A DNA stretch of 32,107 nt from Chloroherpeton thalassium (GTDB lineage: Bacteria; Bacteroidota; Ignavibacteria; Kapaibacteriales; UBA2268): NCBI GenBank assembly GCA_020720105.1, contig DYPF01000005.1:9195-41301 (forward strand), read 5' to 3'. A program made the position numbers and the translations under genes. Positions 9,541 through 20,953 of the stretch are shown here, piece after piece. Below the pieces are notes generated by a model. The model did not search any database. It had not been told where the DNA came from and saw only the letters and a program-made list of their open reading frames with translations. Numbering within the stretch: the stretch's first letter is position 1; every line of letters starts with the position of its first letter.

Positions 9541-10080
9541 ATGGAAGATATTATTCAAATTAAAGAACTATCCTTTAAGAAATTATTAAGCAAAGAATTA
9601 ATTAAAAAACGAGTAAAGGAATTAGCAAAAAGAATTGATAAAGATTATTGTGGGAAAAATCCTATTCTATTATTAACACTTAAAGGAGCTATAATATTTG
9701 CTGCTGATTTGATGAGGGAAATGAAAATTCCCACACAGATTGAAACAATTATTGCGAAAAGCTATGGAATGAACCTATCAAGTGAAGGAAAAGTAGAAGT
9801 AATCGAGAACCCAATCAACCTTAACGACAAAGATATAATAATTATTGAAGATATTGTTGATACTGGCTATACAATGCAATCATTAATCAAAAGACTTGAA
9901 AGTTTCAACCCAAGTTCAATTGAGATATGTACTTTATTATTCAAACCAAAAAATATAGTAGTTCCTTTACAAATTAAATATATTGGGTTTGAAATTGAAC
10001 CGCTATTTGTAGTTGGGTATGGATTGGATTATGCTGAGGAAGGAAGAAATTTGAGAGAAATTTATATAAAAGTAGATTAA
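9541..10080 (+). CDS. hpt: Hypoxanthine phosphoribosyltransferase
   Basis: PRTase motif DIIIIEDIVDTGYTMQSL; position between tilS and ftsH. Confidence 0.92.
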   Translation: MEDIIQIKELSFKKLLSKELIKKRVKELAKRIDKDYCGKNPILLLTLKGAIIFAADLMREMKIPTQIETIIAKSYGMNLSSEGKVEVIENPINLNDKDIIIIEDIVDTGYTMQSLIKRLESFNPSSIEICTLLFKPKNIVVPLQIKYIGFEIEPLFVVGYGLDYAEEGRNLREIYIKVD

Positions 10081-10190
10081 AAGTAGCAATAAAACAAAAA
10101 ATTTGTATTTCGAGTTAATTAACCAAAAATTAATTTACTCTTTAAGCGTCTAAAGTCAATTAAGTAAAACAGCAAAACTGGAGAATATTG

Positions 10191-12206
10191 ATGGGCGAAA
10201 ACCCAAAAAATAAATCAGATAAAGATAATTTTGATTTCAAGAAAAATTTTAATTCAACAAATCAGCCTAACTTAATGAAAAATATGTTAATTTGGGTGAT
10301 TTTCGCTTTATTCATTTTTGTGATGTATGCAGTTTTTCAAGAAAATCAAAGTAAAGATGTAACGATATCTTATACAGAGTATCAAGCATTTTTAAATCAA
10401 AATATGATTAAAAGTGCAAAAATAATCAAGAATCAATATGGTGATATTGATTTTTATGGTAAATTAAAAGAATCAGCAACCATCAATGTAAATAACAAAC
10501 CCCAAGAAATAACTAAGTTTAATGTTAAACTTGGATTTGTTGATGATAAAACAGAAGACATTTGGAAACAACAAGGAATTTATTGGACTTACGAAGTTGA
10601 TAATAGTTCGTTTTGGGGCCCAGTTTTGTCTATTCTACCATTTATTGTATTAATTGGGTTGTGGTTTTTCTTTATGCGAAGAATGCAGAATGGTGGAACA
10701 GGAAGCGGCGGAAAGAACATTTTCAATTTTGGGAAATCACGTGCTCGAATGTTGGATAAAAATGAATCAAAGATAAATTTTCAAGATGTTGCTGGAGCTG
10801 ACGAAGCCAAAGAAGAATTAAATGAAATTATTGACTTCTTAAAAGACCCATTTAAATTCCAGAAATTAGGTGGTAAAATTCCAAAAGGAGTCTTACTTTT
10901 AGGACCTCCAGGTACTGGCAAAACTTTGCTTGCTCGAGCGGTTGCTGGCGAAGCAGGTGTTCCATTTTTCTCTATATCTGGTGCAGACTTTGTGGAAATG
11001 TTTGTTGGTGTAGGGGCAAGCCGTGTTCGTGATTTATTTGAACAAGCAAAGAAAAATTCACCTTGTATTGTTTTTATTGACGAAATTGATGCTGTTGGTC
11101 GTCATAGAGGAGCCGGAATGGGTGGCGGACACGATGAAAGAGAGCAGACGCTCAATCAATTACTTGTAGAAATGGATGGTTTTGAGCAAAATAGCAGTTT
11201 AATTGTTATGGCAGCAACCAATCGTCCTGATGTATTAGATCCTGCTCTGCTAAGACCTGGTCGATTTGACAGACAAGTTGTGGTGGATAAACCTGATGTA
11301 AATGGTCGGAAAGAGATTTTTATTGTTCATACACGCAAATTACCTTTATCAAATGATGTAAATTTGGAAATTATGGCAAAATCCACACCAGGACTTTCGG
11401 GTGCAGATATTGCAAATATTGCAAACGAAGCCGCATTATTAGCCGCCAGACGCGATAGCCAATCCATTACAATGTATGATTTCGAAATGGCAAAGGATAA
11501 AGTATTGATGGGCGTGGAACGCAGAAGTATGGTAATTTCTGATAAAGAGAAAGAGATTACTGCATATCACGAAATGGGGCATGCATTAGTTGGCAATTTT
11601 TCTCCAAATGCCGATCCAGTCCATAAAGTTACAATAATTCCAAGAGGTAGAGCTTTGGGCATAACTGCATATTTACCTACAGAAGAAAGCCATTCTTATG
11701 TGAAAGAGTATATTGTGACTCAAATTAAAATGCTACTTGGTGGAAGAGCAGCAGAAAAGTTAGTATTCAATACATTAACAACTGGTGCATCGAATGATTT
11801 ACAAAGAGCAACGAAATTAGCGCGAAAAATGGTTACTGAATGGGGTATGAGCGATGTAATCGGACCAGTTAGTTTCAATTCAGAAAATAGCGAAGTGTTT
11901 CTTGGTCGCGATTATGGTCACGTAAAAGAACATAGCGAGGAAACAGCACAATTGATAGATAGTGAAATAAGAAGAATTTTAATGACTGCAAATCAAGATG
12001 TTGAAAGAATTTTATCAGAAAACATAAACATTTTACACAAAGGTTCTAAAATTTTATTAGAAAGAGAAACAATTGATGGCATAGAATTGAATATGATTGT
12101 TAAGGGCGAGGAATTACCTCCAATAAGTAATATGCAATTGCAAGCATTAAAGAATATAAAATTTAATGGTACAAGTACAATAGAAAATACTCCTGCAATT
12201 AGTTAA
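10191..12206 (+). CDS. ftsH: ATP-dependent zinc metalloprotease FtsH
   Basis: Walker [12 protein letters not shown] region, HEMGH zinc motif, two TM segments. ORF track starts at TTG 10188; ATG at 10191 is in frame and more likely. Confidence 0.97.
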   Translation: MGENPKNKSDKDNFDFKKNFNSTNQPNLMKNMLIWVIFALFIFVMYAVFQENQSKDVTISYTEYQAFLNQNMIKSAKIIKNQYGDIDFYGKLKESATINVNNKPQEITKFNVKLGFVDDKTEDIWKQQGIYWTYEVDNSSFWGPVLSILPFIVLIGLWFFFMRRMQNGGTGSGGKNIFNFGKSRARMLDKNESKINFQDVAGADEAKEELNEIIDFLKDPFKFQKLGGKIPKGVLLLGPPGTGKTLLARAVAGEAGVPFFSISGADFVEMFVGVGASRVRDLFEQAKKNSPCIVFIDEIDAVGRHRGAGMGGGHDEREQTLNQLLVEMDGFEQNSSLIVMAATNRPDVLDPALLRPGRFDRQVVVDKPDVNGRKEIFIVHTRKLPLSNDVNLEIMAKSTPGLSGADIANIANEAALLAARRDSQSITMYDFEMAKDKVLMGVERRSMVISDKEKEITAYHEMGHALVGNFSPNADPVHKVTIIPRGRALGITAYLPTEESHSYVKEYIVTQIKMLLGGRAAEKLVFNTLTTGASNDLQRATKLARKMVTEWGMSDVIGPVSFNSENSEVFLGRDYGHVKEHSEETAQLIDSEIRRILMTANQDVERILSENINILHKGSKILLERETIDGIELNMIVKGEELPPISNMQLQALKNIKFNGTSTIENTPAIS

Positions 12207-12217
12207 GTAAATTTTTT

Positions 12218-12225
12218 TACATTTG
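12218..12225 (+). promoter_or_regulatory. Putative Bacteroidota -7 box (TACATTTG)
   Basis: Exact TAnnTTTG match between ftsH and the 12301 CDS. Confidence 0.3.
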
Positions 12226-12300
12226 AAATAATAGAAAAATTATAAAATTGAAATCAAAATTTAAAAATAAAAAATAAAAAATAAAAAACAAAGGTGATGT

Positions 12301-13962
12301 ATGACTAACATTGAAATATCTCAAGAACGAATCAATGAAATTTTGCAAAGACAAAGTGGACTTTGCTCTTTTACTGGTAAAAAGTTTGACAATCCAGTTG
12401 AAGAATCCAAAATTTTCGCAATTACGCCTGATGCGGGTGAAAACATTGACAACTTAGTTGCTGTATGGGTGAATGCCGATTTTACAACAATTAAAAAAGG
12501 TAATGAATTTATTACTCCAGTAAGAAAATATCATTTTCCTTATGCTAACTTCAATAATTATAATGATGAGGAAAAATATTCCGAAATCGAAAATGAAGTG
12601 AGCAAGGTAAAAGAACATTCTGAACCTGATGAAAGATTAAGAACTTCCATCAATCAATATAGAAATTTATTAAAAATAATACCTTCGCTAAATATGTCAG
12701 ATGCATTTACTGAGAGAATCAACGATGTTATTCATTCTGAACTAAAAGTTTTAGAAGAAAGAAATGCAAAAATCAGAAATGAAATTAATGAAACTTCTCA
12801 AAAATTCTTTGATGAATACAAAGCAAAGATTGAGGCAGTTCTCGAGATAACTAATAAATGGCAAAATTTAAGAAATGCCAGAACACAATTAATGGAATTC
12901 CAAAAAGATATTATTGAAATATCTGCTAAAATATCGAAAAATTCAATTGAAGAAGTGAAAAAACTAATTGCTGAAGCTTTCAATACAATTACTCAGCGAC
13001 AAATTTCGGAAAGAGAAAATTACGAAATGGAATGCAGCGACAATTATTTACAATTGAAAAATGCTTTTGATAAAATTTTAGTAACATTACCAGATAGCAA
13101 AGACTTTTCGGCATCTCGCCAAGAATTAATTAATGCTCAAAAATTAATTTCAACTAAAACATTGAAAAGAAATCAACAGGAAGAACTTTATCAAATGATT
13201 CGTAATGGATTTGAACTATTAGGTAAAAATCAAGAAGTTGATAAAACTATTTTTATTAACGAAGCAAATGAAAATTATGGTAAACTTTTACCATTAGTTG
13301 AAAATGCAATTAATGTTGCTCAAACCACCGACACTTTCAAAGAATCACGAGAAACTTTAATTGCTGCACAAACTTCGATTAAAGGTATTACTTTAACTAA
13401 AGAACAAAGAGATGATCTTTATGGAAAAATTCGTGTTGTTTTCGAGAAGATTAATATCGACCAAGAAGGCGAAAGAGAACATTTCTTGAAGGAATCTGAA
13501 GAGAATTTTGGTAAATTGATTGCGAAGATTAATGCTGAAAAAGAAAAATTAGAAGACAATCCACACTTCAAAACAATTCGCGAGAATCTATTAACAATTC
13601 AAAGCGAAATTAAAGTGTGGAAATTAAAAACTGATAACCGTAATAAATTGTACGAAGCATTAAAGGATACTTTCAAAGCTTTAGATGAAAAAAGAAATGA
13701 CTTTTTCGATAATCAGAAAAAAGCAAAAAAGAGTAAATTTGAAACTCTATTAAAGAATTTGAAAGATAAATTAGAAAAACTAACTGAAGCAATTGAATAC
13801 GACAAAACTGAGTTAGAAAAATATGATACAATGAATCAAGATGAGAATTCCGAAAACAAAGAAGAAATTTCTAATAAAATCGAAATTTTAAAGTCTAAAA
13901 TATCAGAAAAAGACAAAAGAATTCAAGAAACCAAAGAAAGAATAGCCGAAATCGAAGAATAA
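12301..13962 (+). CDS. Coiled-coil/helical repeat protein, DUF349-like repeats with possible degenerate HNH-like N-terminus
   Basis: N-term LCSFTGKKF…[27 protein letters not shown]; about four ~78-aa repeats; preceded by SD-like AAAGGTGAT. Confidence 0.6.
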   Translation: MTNIEISQERINEILQRQSGLCSFTGKKFDNPVEESKIFAITPDAGENIDNLVAVWVNADFTTIKKGNEFITPVRKYHFPYANFNNYNDEEKYSEIENEVSKVKEHSEPDERLRTSINQYRNLLKIIPSLNMSDAFTERINDVIHSELKVLEERNAKIRNEINETSQKFFDEYKAKIEAVLEITNKWQNLRNARTQLMEFQKDIIEISAKISKNSIEEVKKLIAEAFNTITQRQISERENYEMECSDNYLQLKNAFDKILVTLPDSKDFSASRQELINAQKLISTKTLKRNQQEELYQMIRNGFELLGKNQEVDKTIFINEANENYGKLLPLVENAINVAQTTDTFKESRETLIAAQTSIKGITLTKEQRDDLYGKIRVVFEKINIDQEGEREHFLKESEENFGKLIAKINAEKEKLEDNPHFKTIRENLLTIQSEIKVWKLKTDNRNKLYEALKDTFKALDEKRNDFFDNQKKAKKSKFETLLKNLKDKLEKLTEAIEYDKTELEKYDTMNQDENSENKEEISNKIEILKSKISEKDKRIQETKERIAEIEE

Positions 13963-14008
13963 TCAACTTACTTTTTTTATATTAATTTTTACTTTTTTAT
14001 TTTATTTT

Positions 14009-15814
14009 ATGCAGAATTTTAGAAACTTTGGCATTATAGCGCATATTGACCATGGCAAATCTACCCTTGCGGATAGATTCTTGGAAACTACAGGCACTAT
14101 AACCCAACGCGAAATGATTTACAACCAAATCCTTGATGATAATCCCTTAGAACAAGAACGTGGGATTACAATTAAGCTACACGCAATACAAATGCAATAT
14201 AATGCCAAAGATGGTCTGGACTATACACTAAATCTTATTGACACTCCTGGTCACGTTGACTTTACTTATGAAGTTTCTCGATCTTTAGCTGCTTGCGAAG
14301 GTGCAATTTTAGTTGTCGATGCCACACAAGGTATTGAAGCACAAACAATAAGCAATCTATACTTGGCTATCGAGCATAATTTAGAAATAATTCCTGTTCT
14401 AAATAAAATTGACTTGCCTAGTGCAGCTACAAATGCTCCAAAAGTTAAGCAAGAGATTATTGATTTATTAGGATGCTCCGAAGATGAGATATTAGAGGTT
14501 TCTGCAAAAGCAGGCATAGGAATTACTGAAGTTCTCGAAGCAATTGTGCATAAAATTCCACCACCAAAAGGAGATCCACAAGCACCATTAAGAGCATTAA
14601 TATTTGATTCTATCTTTGATGATTATCGAGGTGTTATCGTAAATATTAGAGTAATGGATGGTACAGTTAAGGAAGGCGATAAAATTTACTTTATGGCAAC
14701 AGAACAAGCTTATGATGTGGAAGAAATTGGCATTTTAAAAATGAAAAAATTCCGAACAAAAGACCTTTCTGCTGGAAATGTTGGGTATATTATTCCAAAT
14801 ATTAGAACATTAATCGACACAAAAGTTGGTGATACTATAACACATTTCAAAAAACCTTGTGAGTTTGCAATCGAAGGTTTCAAGGAAGTAAAACCAATGG
14901 TATTTAGTGGATTTTACCCTTCAAGTTCGGCTGATTTCGAATCGTTAAGGGAAGCACTTGGTAAATTATCATTAAATGATTCGGCAATTTTCTATGAACC
15001 AGAAACTTCATCAGCCCTTGGATTTGGATTTAGATGCGGATTTCTTGGTTTATTGCATTTAGAAATTGTACAAGAAAGATTAGAACGAGAATTTAATCAA
15101 AATTTAGTAACTACTGTACCCAATGTTCGATACAAAATTTTAAAAACTAACCAAGAAGAAATTTATATTGATAGCCCTGCTCAATTACCCGAACAAGTAA
15201 AAATATCACAGATACTTGAACCTTACATAAGAGCACAAATAATTATGCCTGATGAATATATTGGCACTATTATGAAGTTGTGTATGGATAGACGTGGATC
15301 ATTAGTAAACACAAATTATTTGTCCGCTAAAAGAGTAGATCTAACTTGGGATTTGCCTTTGGCTGAAGTAGTTTATGATTTTTATGATAAACTTAAGTCA
15401 TATACTCGTGGTTATGCATCTATGGATTATGAATTTTTGGAATATCGCCCAGGTGATTTGATTAAATTAGACGTTTTGATAAATGGAGAACCCGTTGATG
15501 CTTTATCAACAATCGTTCACCGCTCAAAATCTTATGATTGGGGTAAAAAATTAACTGGAAGATTGAAGGATTTGATACCAAGACAAATGTTTGAAGTAGC
15601 AATTCAGGCAGCAATCGGCAACAAAGTAATTGCCAGAACTACTGTGAAAGCAATGCGGAAAAATGTAACTGCAAAGTGTTATGGTGGTGATATTTCCCGA
15701 AAACGTAAATTACTTGAGAAACAAAAAGAGGGTAAGAAACGTATGAAGCAAATAGGAAGTGTTGAAATTCCACAAGAAGCATTTCTAGCAGTATTAAGCA
15801 TTGATGAAGATTAA
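14009..15814 (+). CDS. lepA: Elongation factor 4 (LepA)
   Basis: [69 protein letters not shown]. Confidence 0.97.
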   Translation: MQNFRNFGIIAHIDHGKSTLADRFLETTGTITQREMIYNQILDDNPLEQERGITIKLHAIQMQYNAKDGLDYTLNLIDTPGHVDFTYEVSRSLAACEGAILVVDATQGIEAQTISNLYLAIEHNLEIIPVLNKIDLPSAATNAPKVKQEIIDLLGCSEDEILEVSAKAGIGITEVLEAIVHKIPPPKGDPQAPLRALIFDSIFDDYRGVIVNIRVMDGTVKEGDKIYFMATEQAYDVEEIGILKMKKFRTKDLSAGNVGYIIPNIRTLIDTKVGDTITHFKKPCEFAIEGFKEVKPMVFSGFYPSSSADFESLREALGKLSLNDSAIFYEPETSSALGFGFRCGFLGLLHLEIVQERLEREFNQNLVTTVPNVRYKILKTNQEEIYIDSPAQLPEQVKISQILEPYIRAQIIMPDEYIGTIMKLCMDRRGSLVNTNYLSAKRVDLTWDLPLAEVVYDFYDKLKSYTRGYASMDYEFLEYRPGDLIKLDVLINGEPVDALSTIVHRSKSYDWGKKLTGRLKDLIPRQMFEVAIQAAIGNKVIARTTVKAMRKNVTAKCYGGDISRKRKLLEKQKEGKKRMKQIGSVEIPQEAFLAVLSIDED

Positions 15815-15871
15815 AACTGCGACTTATTAAGAAAGTATAAATAAATTTATTAACTATAAAAGATAATTAAT

Positions 15872-16786
15872 ATGAAATTTGATATTAAAAAGTTTTTTCA
15901 AAAGAAAAAAGTAGATAAAAAAGTTCCAGAAACCACTGCAGAAAAATTTGTTTCTTGGGTAAAAACTATTGTTTGGGCTATTGTTGTTGTTATGATAATA
16001 AATGGCTTATTACTTGCTTCGTTTGTAGTTCCTACTGGTTCTATGGAAAATACAGTAATGACCGGCGATTTTTTATTTGTTAATAAATTTATTTATGGAC
16101 CAACTACTCCACAGGTAGTTCCTTTTTTTAATATACCACTCCCCTTCTACAAGTTTCCTTCGCCAAAAGATCCAGAAAAAGGCGATGTGATTGTCTTTAT
16201 TTTTCCAGGTTATCGTGATGAAGTTGAGGCTACTGAATTTCAATATTACCTTAAACGATGTGTTGCTACCGCAGGAGACACTTTGCAAATTGTAGGCAAT
16301 AAAATATGGATTAATGGTAAATACTCTGAGTTTCCAGAACATACTGTAGTTGATACAACAGCATTCGAAGACCCAACAGATATGTTCAGAACATTTCCTG
16401 TAGGTTTAAATTTCACAAGAAATAATTATGGACCAATTAGAATTCCCAAAGAAGGTGATAAAGTGGAACTAACACAAGATAATTATCGCCAATGGGCAAC
16501 CTTCATTTCCCGTGAGAATCACAAAATTGAAAATGATGGTAATAATATTTGGATTGATGGTAAAGTCGCAAAATCTTATCAAGTAGAAAGAAATTATTGC
16601 TTTGGAATGGGCGATAATCGCGACCATAGTTTAGATAGCCGATACTGGGGATTTATTCCTTTCGAAAATGTAGTTGGAACTCCCTTGATTGTTTATTGGT
16701 CATGGAATACGAATTTGCCATTAAGTAAGATAATTGATAAATTATCATCAATTAGATTGTCAAGAATTGGAAAATTGATAAATTAG
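15872..16786 (+). CDS. lepB: Signal peptidase I
   Basis: Catalytic Ser motif PTGSMENTVMTGDF, Lys motif YYLKRCVATAGD, GMGDNRDHSLDSRYWGFIP. Confidence 0.95.
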   Translation: MKFDIKKFFQKKKVDKKVPETTAEKFVSWVKTIVWAIVVVMIINGLLLASFVVPTGSMENTVMTGDFLFVNKFIYGPTTPQVVPFFNIPLPFYKFPSPKDPEKGDVIVFIFPGYRDEVEATEFQYYLKRCVATAGDTLQIVGNKIWINGKYSEFPEHTVVDTTAFEDPTDMFRTFPVGLNFTRNNYGPIRIPKEGDKVELTQDNYRQWATFISRENHKIENDGNNIWIDGKVAKSYQVERNYCFGMGDNRDHSLDSRYWGFIPFENVVGTPLIVYWSWNTNLPLSKIIDKLSSIRLSRIGKLIN

Positions 16787-16807
16787 TATTTTATTATTTT
16801 AGCATAA

Positions 16808-17377
16808 ATGAATAATTATTATTTTATTGTCAAATTATTGTTTATTACTCTCTTCTTGTATTTTTACGGATGTACTCAGAAGGAAGAACCAATAATTTAT
16901 ATTTTCAATTATGTTACAGGCGATACTTTAAATCATAGCCTTATAGAAAAACCTTTACTTGTAACCGTCACTAATACTGTTTCCTTAGCTAAACATATTA
17001 AAGATTCAATTGATTATTTGAATTCTGAAGAATACAAAATCAGTATACCTGAAAAACAATCCATTAATGAAATAGGTAAAACTCTTCATTCACGGCATCT
17101 GGATTTCAATTTTGATAAACTTCAGGATTTTATAGTATTCTTTAATATTGAAGGAGAATTTGATACAATTTCTTATTTTAGTATTTATATTAATCAAGAA
17201 AATAGCATGCAGAATACTTTTGATTACAAATTTGATGACGCATTAACAAAAGTAAATTCAGTTTCCACATACTCTGATAGCACAATCATAATAAAATTTA
17301 AATACAAGCGTTCCAAAAAAATCGAAACAATTAAGTTTATTTATCAACCCCAAAATAACTATATATTAATTAATTAG
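16808..17377 (+). CDS. Putative lipoprotein, unknown function
   Basis: Hydrophobic N-terminus followed by FYGC lipobox-like motif; no recognised domain. Confidence 0.55.
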   Translation: MNNYYFIVKLLFITLFLYFYGCTQKEEPIIYIFNYVTGDTLNHSLIEKPLLVTVTNTVSLAKHIKDSIDYLNSEEYKISIPEKQSINEIGKTLHSRHLDFNFDKLQDFIVFFNIEGEFDTISYFSIYINQENSMQNTFDYKFDDALTKVNSVSTYSDSTIIIKFKYKRSKKIETIKFIYQPQNNYILIN

Positions 17378-17432
17378 TCTCACCTAATTTATTATTATTC
17401 ATAGAATTAACCTAATTTACAAGGAATTTTCG

Positions 17433-17440
17433 TAAATTTG
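17433..17440 (+). promoter_or_regulatory. Putative Bacteroidota -7 box (TAAATTTG)
   Basis: Exact TAnnTTTG match 22 nt before ATG 17463. Confidence 0.35.
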
Positions 17441-17462
17441 TAAATTAATAAAACTACTATAT

Positions 17463-18329
17463 ATGAATAAAATAATCGAAGCCAAATTTATTGGTCCAAA
17501 CGTTAAACTCTTTAAAGTAGAAGCTCCCAGAATTGCTCAAAAGCGTAAAGCTGGGCAATTCATAATGCTTCGAGTTCACGACAAAGGGGAAAGAATCCCA
17601 TTAACAATTGCTGACTCTAATTCAACTGAAGGTTGGATTGAAATTATTGCCCAAGGTGTTGGCAAAACAACCAAGCTACTTAATATGATGGAAGCTGGCG
17701 ACTATATCCATGATTTAGTTGGTCCATTAGGCAAAGCCTCTCATATTGAAAACTTTGGCACTGCAGTTAGTATTGGCGGTGGTGTAGGAACAGCAATTGC
17801 ATATCCTATTGCTAAAGCTTTAAAAGAAAGTGGAAATCACGTAATTAGTATAATCGGTGGTAGAAGCAAGGAATTTGTAATTCTCGAAGACGAAATAAGC
17901 AAATTTAGCGATGAAATCTACCCTACTACAGATGACGGCTCTTATGGGTATCATGGCTTTGTTACTGATAAATTAAAAGAGTTAATTGATAGCGGAAGAA
18001 AAATTGATTTTGTATTGGCAATAGGTCCTATCCCTATGATGGAAGCAATTTCTAAACTAACTGCACCTTATGGAATTCATACAGTTGTCAGTTTGAACTC
18101 AATAATGATTGATGGTACAGGAATGTGCGGTGGATGCCGTGCAATTGTTGACGGCAAGACAGTATTTGTATGTGTTGATGGACCAGAATTTGATGCACAC
18201 AAAGTTGATTTCAAAGTCCTAAAAAATAGAAATAGTACATATTTACCAGAAGAAAAAGAATCATTGCACGATTTTGAGTGCCACATGGATAGAGCATATA
18301 ACGAACTTGTTAAACACGAAAATAATTAG
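17463..18329 (+). CDS. Sulfide dehydrogenase/ferredoxin-NADP reductase subunit (SudB/NfnA-like)
   Basis: FNR-like FAD/NAD domain (ERIPLTIADSN, SIGGGVGTAIAYPIAKAL) and 2Fe-2S cysteine motif GTGMCGGCRAIVDGKTVFVCVDGPEFDAHKVDF. Confidence 0.9.
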   Translation: MNKIIEAKFIGPNVKLFKVEAPRIAQKRKAGQFIMLRVHDKGERIPLTIADSNSTEGWIEIIAQGVGKTTKLLNMMEAGDYIHDLVGPLGKASHIENFGTAVSIGGGVGTAIAYPIAKALKESGNHVISIIGGRSKEFVILEDEISKFSDEIYPTTDDGSYGYHGFVTDKLKELIDSGRKIDFVLAIGPIPMMEAISKLTAPYGIHTVVSLNSIMIDGTGMCGGCRAIVDGKTVFVCVDGPEFDAHKVDFKVLKNRNSTYLPEEKESLHDFECHMDRAYNELVKHENN

Positions 18330-18341
18330 GAGAATCTGAAA

Positions 18342-19793
18342 ATGAGTAATTACCCCGCTGTAGAAAAGCTCCCAAATAAAGATAGAATGAAAATTGGGAG
18401 ACATCAAATTCCTGAACAAGAAGCTAACATAAGAAGAGCAAACTTCAAAGAAGTAAATTTAGGTTACACTCTTCAGATGGCTCAAGAAGAAGCACAAAGA
18501 TGTTTAATGTGTGTAGATCCTCCTTGCATTCAAGGATGTCCTGTAAATGTGCAAATACCTGCCTTTATCGAACAAATTAGAGAAGGAAATATAGCAGAAG
18601 CTGCCAAAATACTTAAAACAGACAACGCTTTGCCTGCTGTATGCGGAAGAGTATGCCCACAGGAAGAGCAATGCGAAATAGTATGTGTGTTAACAAAGAA
18701 ATTTAAACCTGTTGCAATTGGTAATTTAGAGAGATTTGCTGCTGATTGGGAAAGAGAAAATATTGGAATTCAAGTTCCTGAAATTAACACAAAAACTGGC
18801 AAAAAAGTTGCAATAATTGGTGGTGGACCTGCTGGTTTAAGTTGCGCTGGTGATTTAATTCAAATGGGTCACGACGTAACAGTTTACGAAGCACTTCACG
18901 AAATCGGAGGTGTATTAGTTTATGGCATCCCAGAGTTTAGATTACCAAAGTCAATCGTTAAAGCTGAAGTAGATGCATTGCAATCAGCAGGCGTAAAGTT
19001 TGAAAAGAACTTTGTGGTAGGTTTAACAGCTACTTTAGATGAGTTAATGGAAGATTATGATGCTTCCTTCTTAGGAGTTGGTGCGGGACTTCCCTACTTT
19101 ATGAATATTCCAGGTGAAGAATACAATGGTGTTTATTCAGCAAATGAATATTTAACTCGCGTTAATTTAATGAAATCCTATGAATTTGGTCCGAATGATA
19201 CTCCTCTGGTCGCAATTAAAGATAAAGTAGTTGCAGTTGTTGGTGGTGGTAATACAGCAATGGACGGCGTTAGAACATCTTTACGAATGGGTGCAAAACG
19301 TGGATTGATTGTTTACCGCAGAAGTGAATCTGAAATGCCTGCTCGTAAAGAAGAAATCCATCACGCTAAGCAAGAAGGCGTTGAGTTTATGCTTCTTGCA
19401 AGTCCAATTGAGTATGTTGGTGACGAAAAAGGCAAGTTAGTTTCAATGAAAGTTCAAAAAATGGAATTGGGCGAGCCCGATGCATCTGGAAGACGCAAAC
19501 CAATAGCAATTCCTGGAGCAATTGAAGATATTCAAATTGATGTTGCTGTTGTAGCGATTGGCAATGGCTCCAATCCAATCATCACAAGAGCTACTCCTGA
19601 AATTAAAACTAATAAATGGGGTAACATATTAGTTGATAAAGATACAATGAAAACAAGCAAGAAAGGTGTATTTGCTGGTGGAGATATAGTAACGGGCGGA
19701 GCAACAGTTATCTTAGCGATGGGAGCTGGTAGAACTGCAGCTAAATATATTAATGAATATTTATCAAATCCTGAATTTGTATGGGAGTGGTAA
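18342..19793 (+). CDS. NADPH-dependent glutamate synthase-like/NfnB-SudA subunit
   Basis: Two N-terminal cysteine clusters (CLMCVDPPCIQGCP, CGRVCPQEEQCEIVC), GGGPAGLSCAGDL, VVGGGNTAMDGVRTSLRMGA. SD-like AGGAG upstream. Confidence 0.92.
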   Translation: MSNYPAVEKLPNKDRMKIGRHQIPEQEANIRRANFKEVNLGYTLQMAQEEAQRCLMCVDPPCIQGCPVNVQIPAFIEQIREGNIAEAAKILKTDNALPAVCGRVCPQEEQCEIVCVLTKKFKPVAIGNLERFAADWERENIGIQVPEINTKTGKKVAIIGGGPAGLSCAGDLIQMGHDVTVYEALHEIGGVLVYGIPEFRLPKSIVKAEVDALQSAGVKFEKNFVVGLTATLDELMEDYDASFLGVGAGLPYFMNIPGEEYNGVYSANEYLTRVNLMKSYEFGPNDTPLVAIKDKVVAVVGGGNTAMDGVRTSLRMGAKRGLIVYRRSESEMPARKEEIHHAKQEGVEFMLLASPIEYVGDEKGKLVSMKVQKMELGEPDASGRRKPIAIPGAIEDIQIDVAVVAIGNGSNPIITRATPEIKTNKWGNILVDKDTMKTSKKGVFAGGDIVTGGATVILAMGAGRTAAKYINEYLSNPEFVWEW

Positions 19794-19802
19794 TAATTTA
19801 AA

Positions 19803-20939
19803 GTGCTTTCAGTAATTGAAAATATCGAACAATTTCATTTATTATCGAATATCCTTCCCGATCCAATTATTATTCATACAAACAATATTATTGTTTTTGC
19901 GAATAATGAAGCAATAAGACTAATTGGTGGGAAGGATAATAACGATTTTATTGGCAAATCAATTTTTGATTTTATTCATCCTGATAGCTTGAGTATTATT
20001 AAAACAAGGTTAGAAAACCTAAATCTAAAAAAAATTGAAACAGAAAATAATATTGAAAAATTTATTACATTAGATGGCAGAGTAATTACAGCAGAGGTTA
20101 GAAGAATACCTATAATCTACGATGGAAAACAATCAGTTTTCATTACTGGCAGAGATATTACTGAATACGAAACATTGACCGAACAATTACAAAGGAAAAA
20201 TCAAGAACTAAAGCAAGCATTAGAAAATGCAGATCAATCAAATTTACTTAAAACTGCTTTTCTTCAAAATATGTCTCACGAAATTAGAACTCCTCTTAAC
20301 GGCATATTAGGCTTTGCTTCTATTCTATCATATCCAGATTTAACAAACGAAGAAATTGTTGAATATTCCCAGATGATAACCAAAAGTGGCAATAGACTGC
20401 TTTCTTTACTTTCAAACATTATTGATATATCCAAGATTGAAGCTGGCATAGTAGAATTAAATAATCTAACATTTTCATTAAATCAATTGTTTACCGATGT
20501 TATTTCAAATTTTGAATTGATAGCTAAAGAACATAATAACGAAATAATATTCGAACCATTCTTTAATAATGAGGATGATGTTATACATACTGATTACATA
20601 AAATTGAATCAAATTTTGGAAAACTTAATTAGTAATGCTTGTAAATTCACTAATAATGGGATAATCAAAATTAGATATCAAAGTACGATTAGTTCAATTA
20701 TATTTGAGATTGACGACAATGGAATAGGTATTAAAGAATTTGCAAAACCTTACATTTTTGATAGATTTTTCCAGGCGGATACCAATTTAAACCGCTCTCA
20801 CGAGGGAGCAGGATTAGGTTTATTTATTTGTAAATCTTTAGTAGAATTTATGTCGGGCAGAATTTGGTTTCAATCAATTGAAGGAAAAGGTAGCACTTTC
20901 TTTGTATCACTACCATTAAAGAAGATTAATTCGGAATAA
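19803..20939 (+). CDS. Cytosolic PAS-domain sensor histidine kinase (HisKA-HATPase_c)
   Basis: PAS segment (ILPDPIIIHTNNIIVFANNEAIRLIGG…GRDITEYE), H-box MSHEIRTPLNGILGF, G-box GAGLGLFICKSLVEFMSG; GTG start. Confidence 0.9.
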   Translation: MLSVIENIEQFHLLSNILPDPIIIHTNNIIVFANNEAIRLIGGKDNNDFIGKSIFDFIHPDSLSIIKTRLENLNLKKIETENNIEKFITLDGRVITAEVRRIPIIYDGKQSVFITGRDITEYETLTEQLQRKNQELKQALENADQSNLLKTAFLQNMSHEIRTPLNGILGFASILSYPDLTNEEIVEYSQMITKSGNRLLSLLSNIIDISKIEAGIVELNNLTFSLNQLFTDVISNFELIAKEHNNEIIFEPFFNNEDDVIHTDYIKLNQILENLISNACKFTNNGIIKIRYQSTISSIIFEIDDNGIGIKEFAKPYIFDRFFQADTNLNRSHEGAGLGLFICKSLVEFMSGRIWFQSIEGKGSTFFVSLPLKKINSE

Positions 20940-20953
20940 TTCAGATTAATTAT

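Noticed and set aside
12250-12290. A-rich tract with repeated AAAAAAT-like heptamers
   Set aside because: Only about three imperfect copies in an A-rich leader; not distinguishable from low-complexity sequence.
16073-16342. 89-aa minus-strand ORF opposite lepB
   Set aside because: Lies entirely within the catalytic-domain coding region of signal peptidase I; no independent support.
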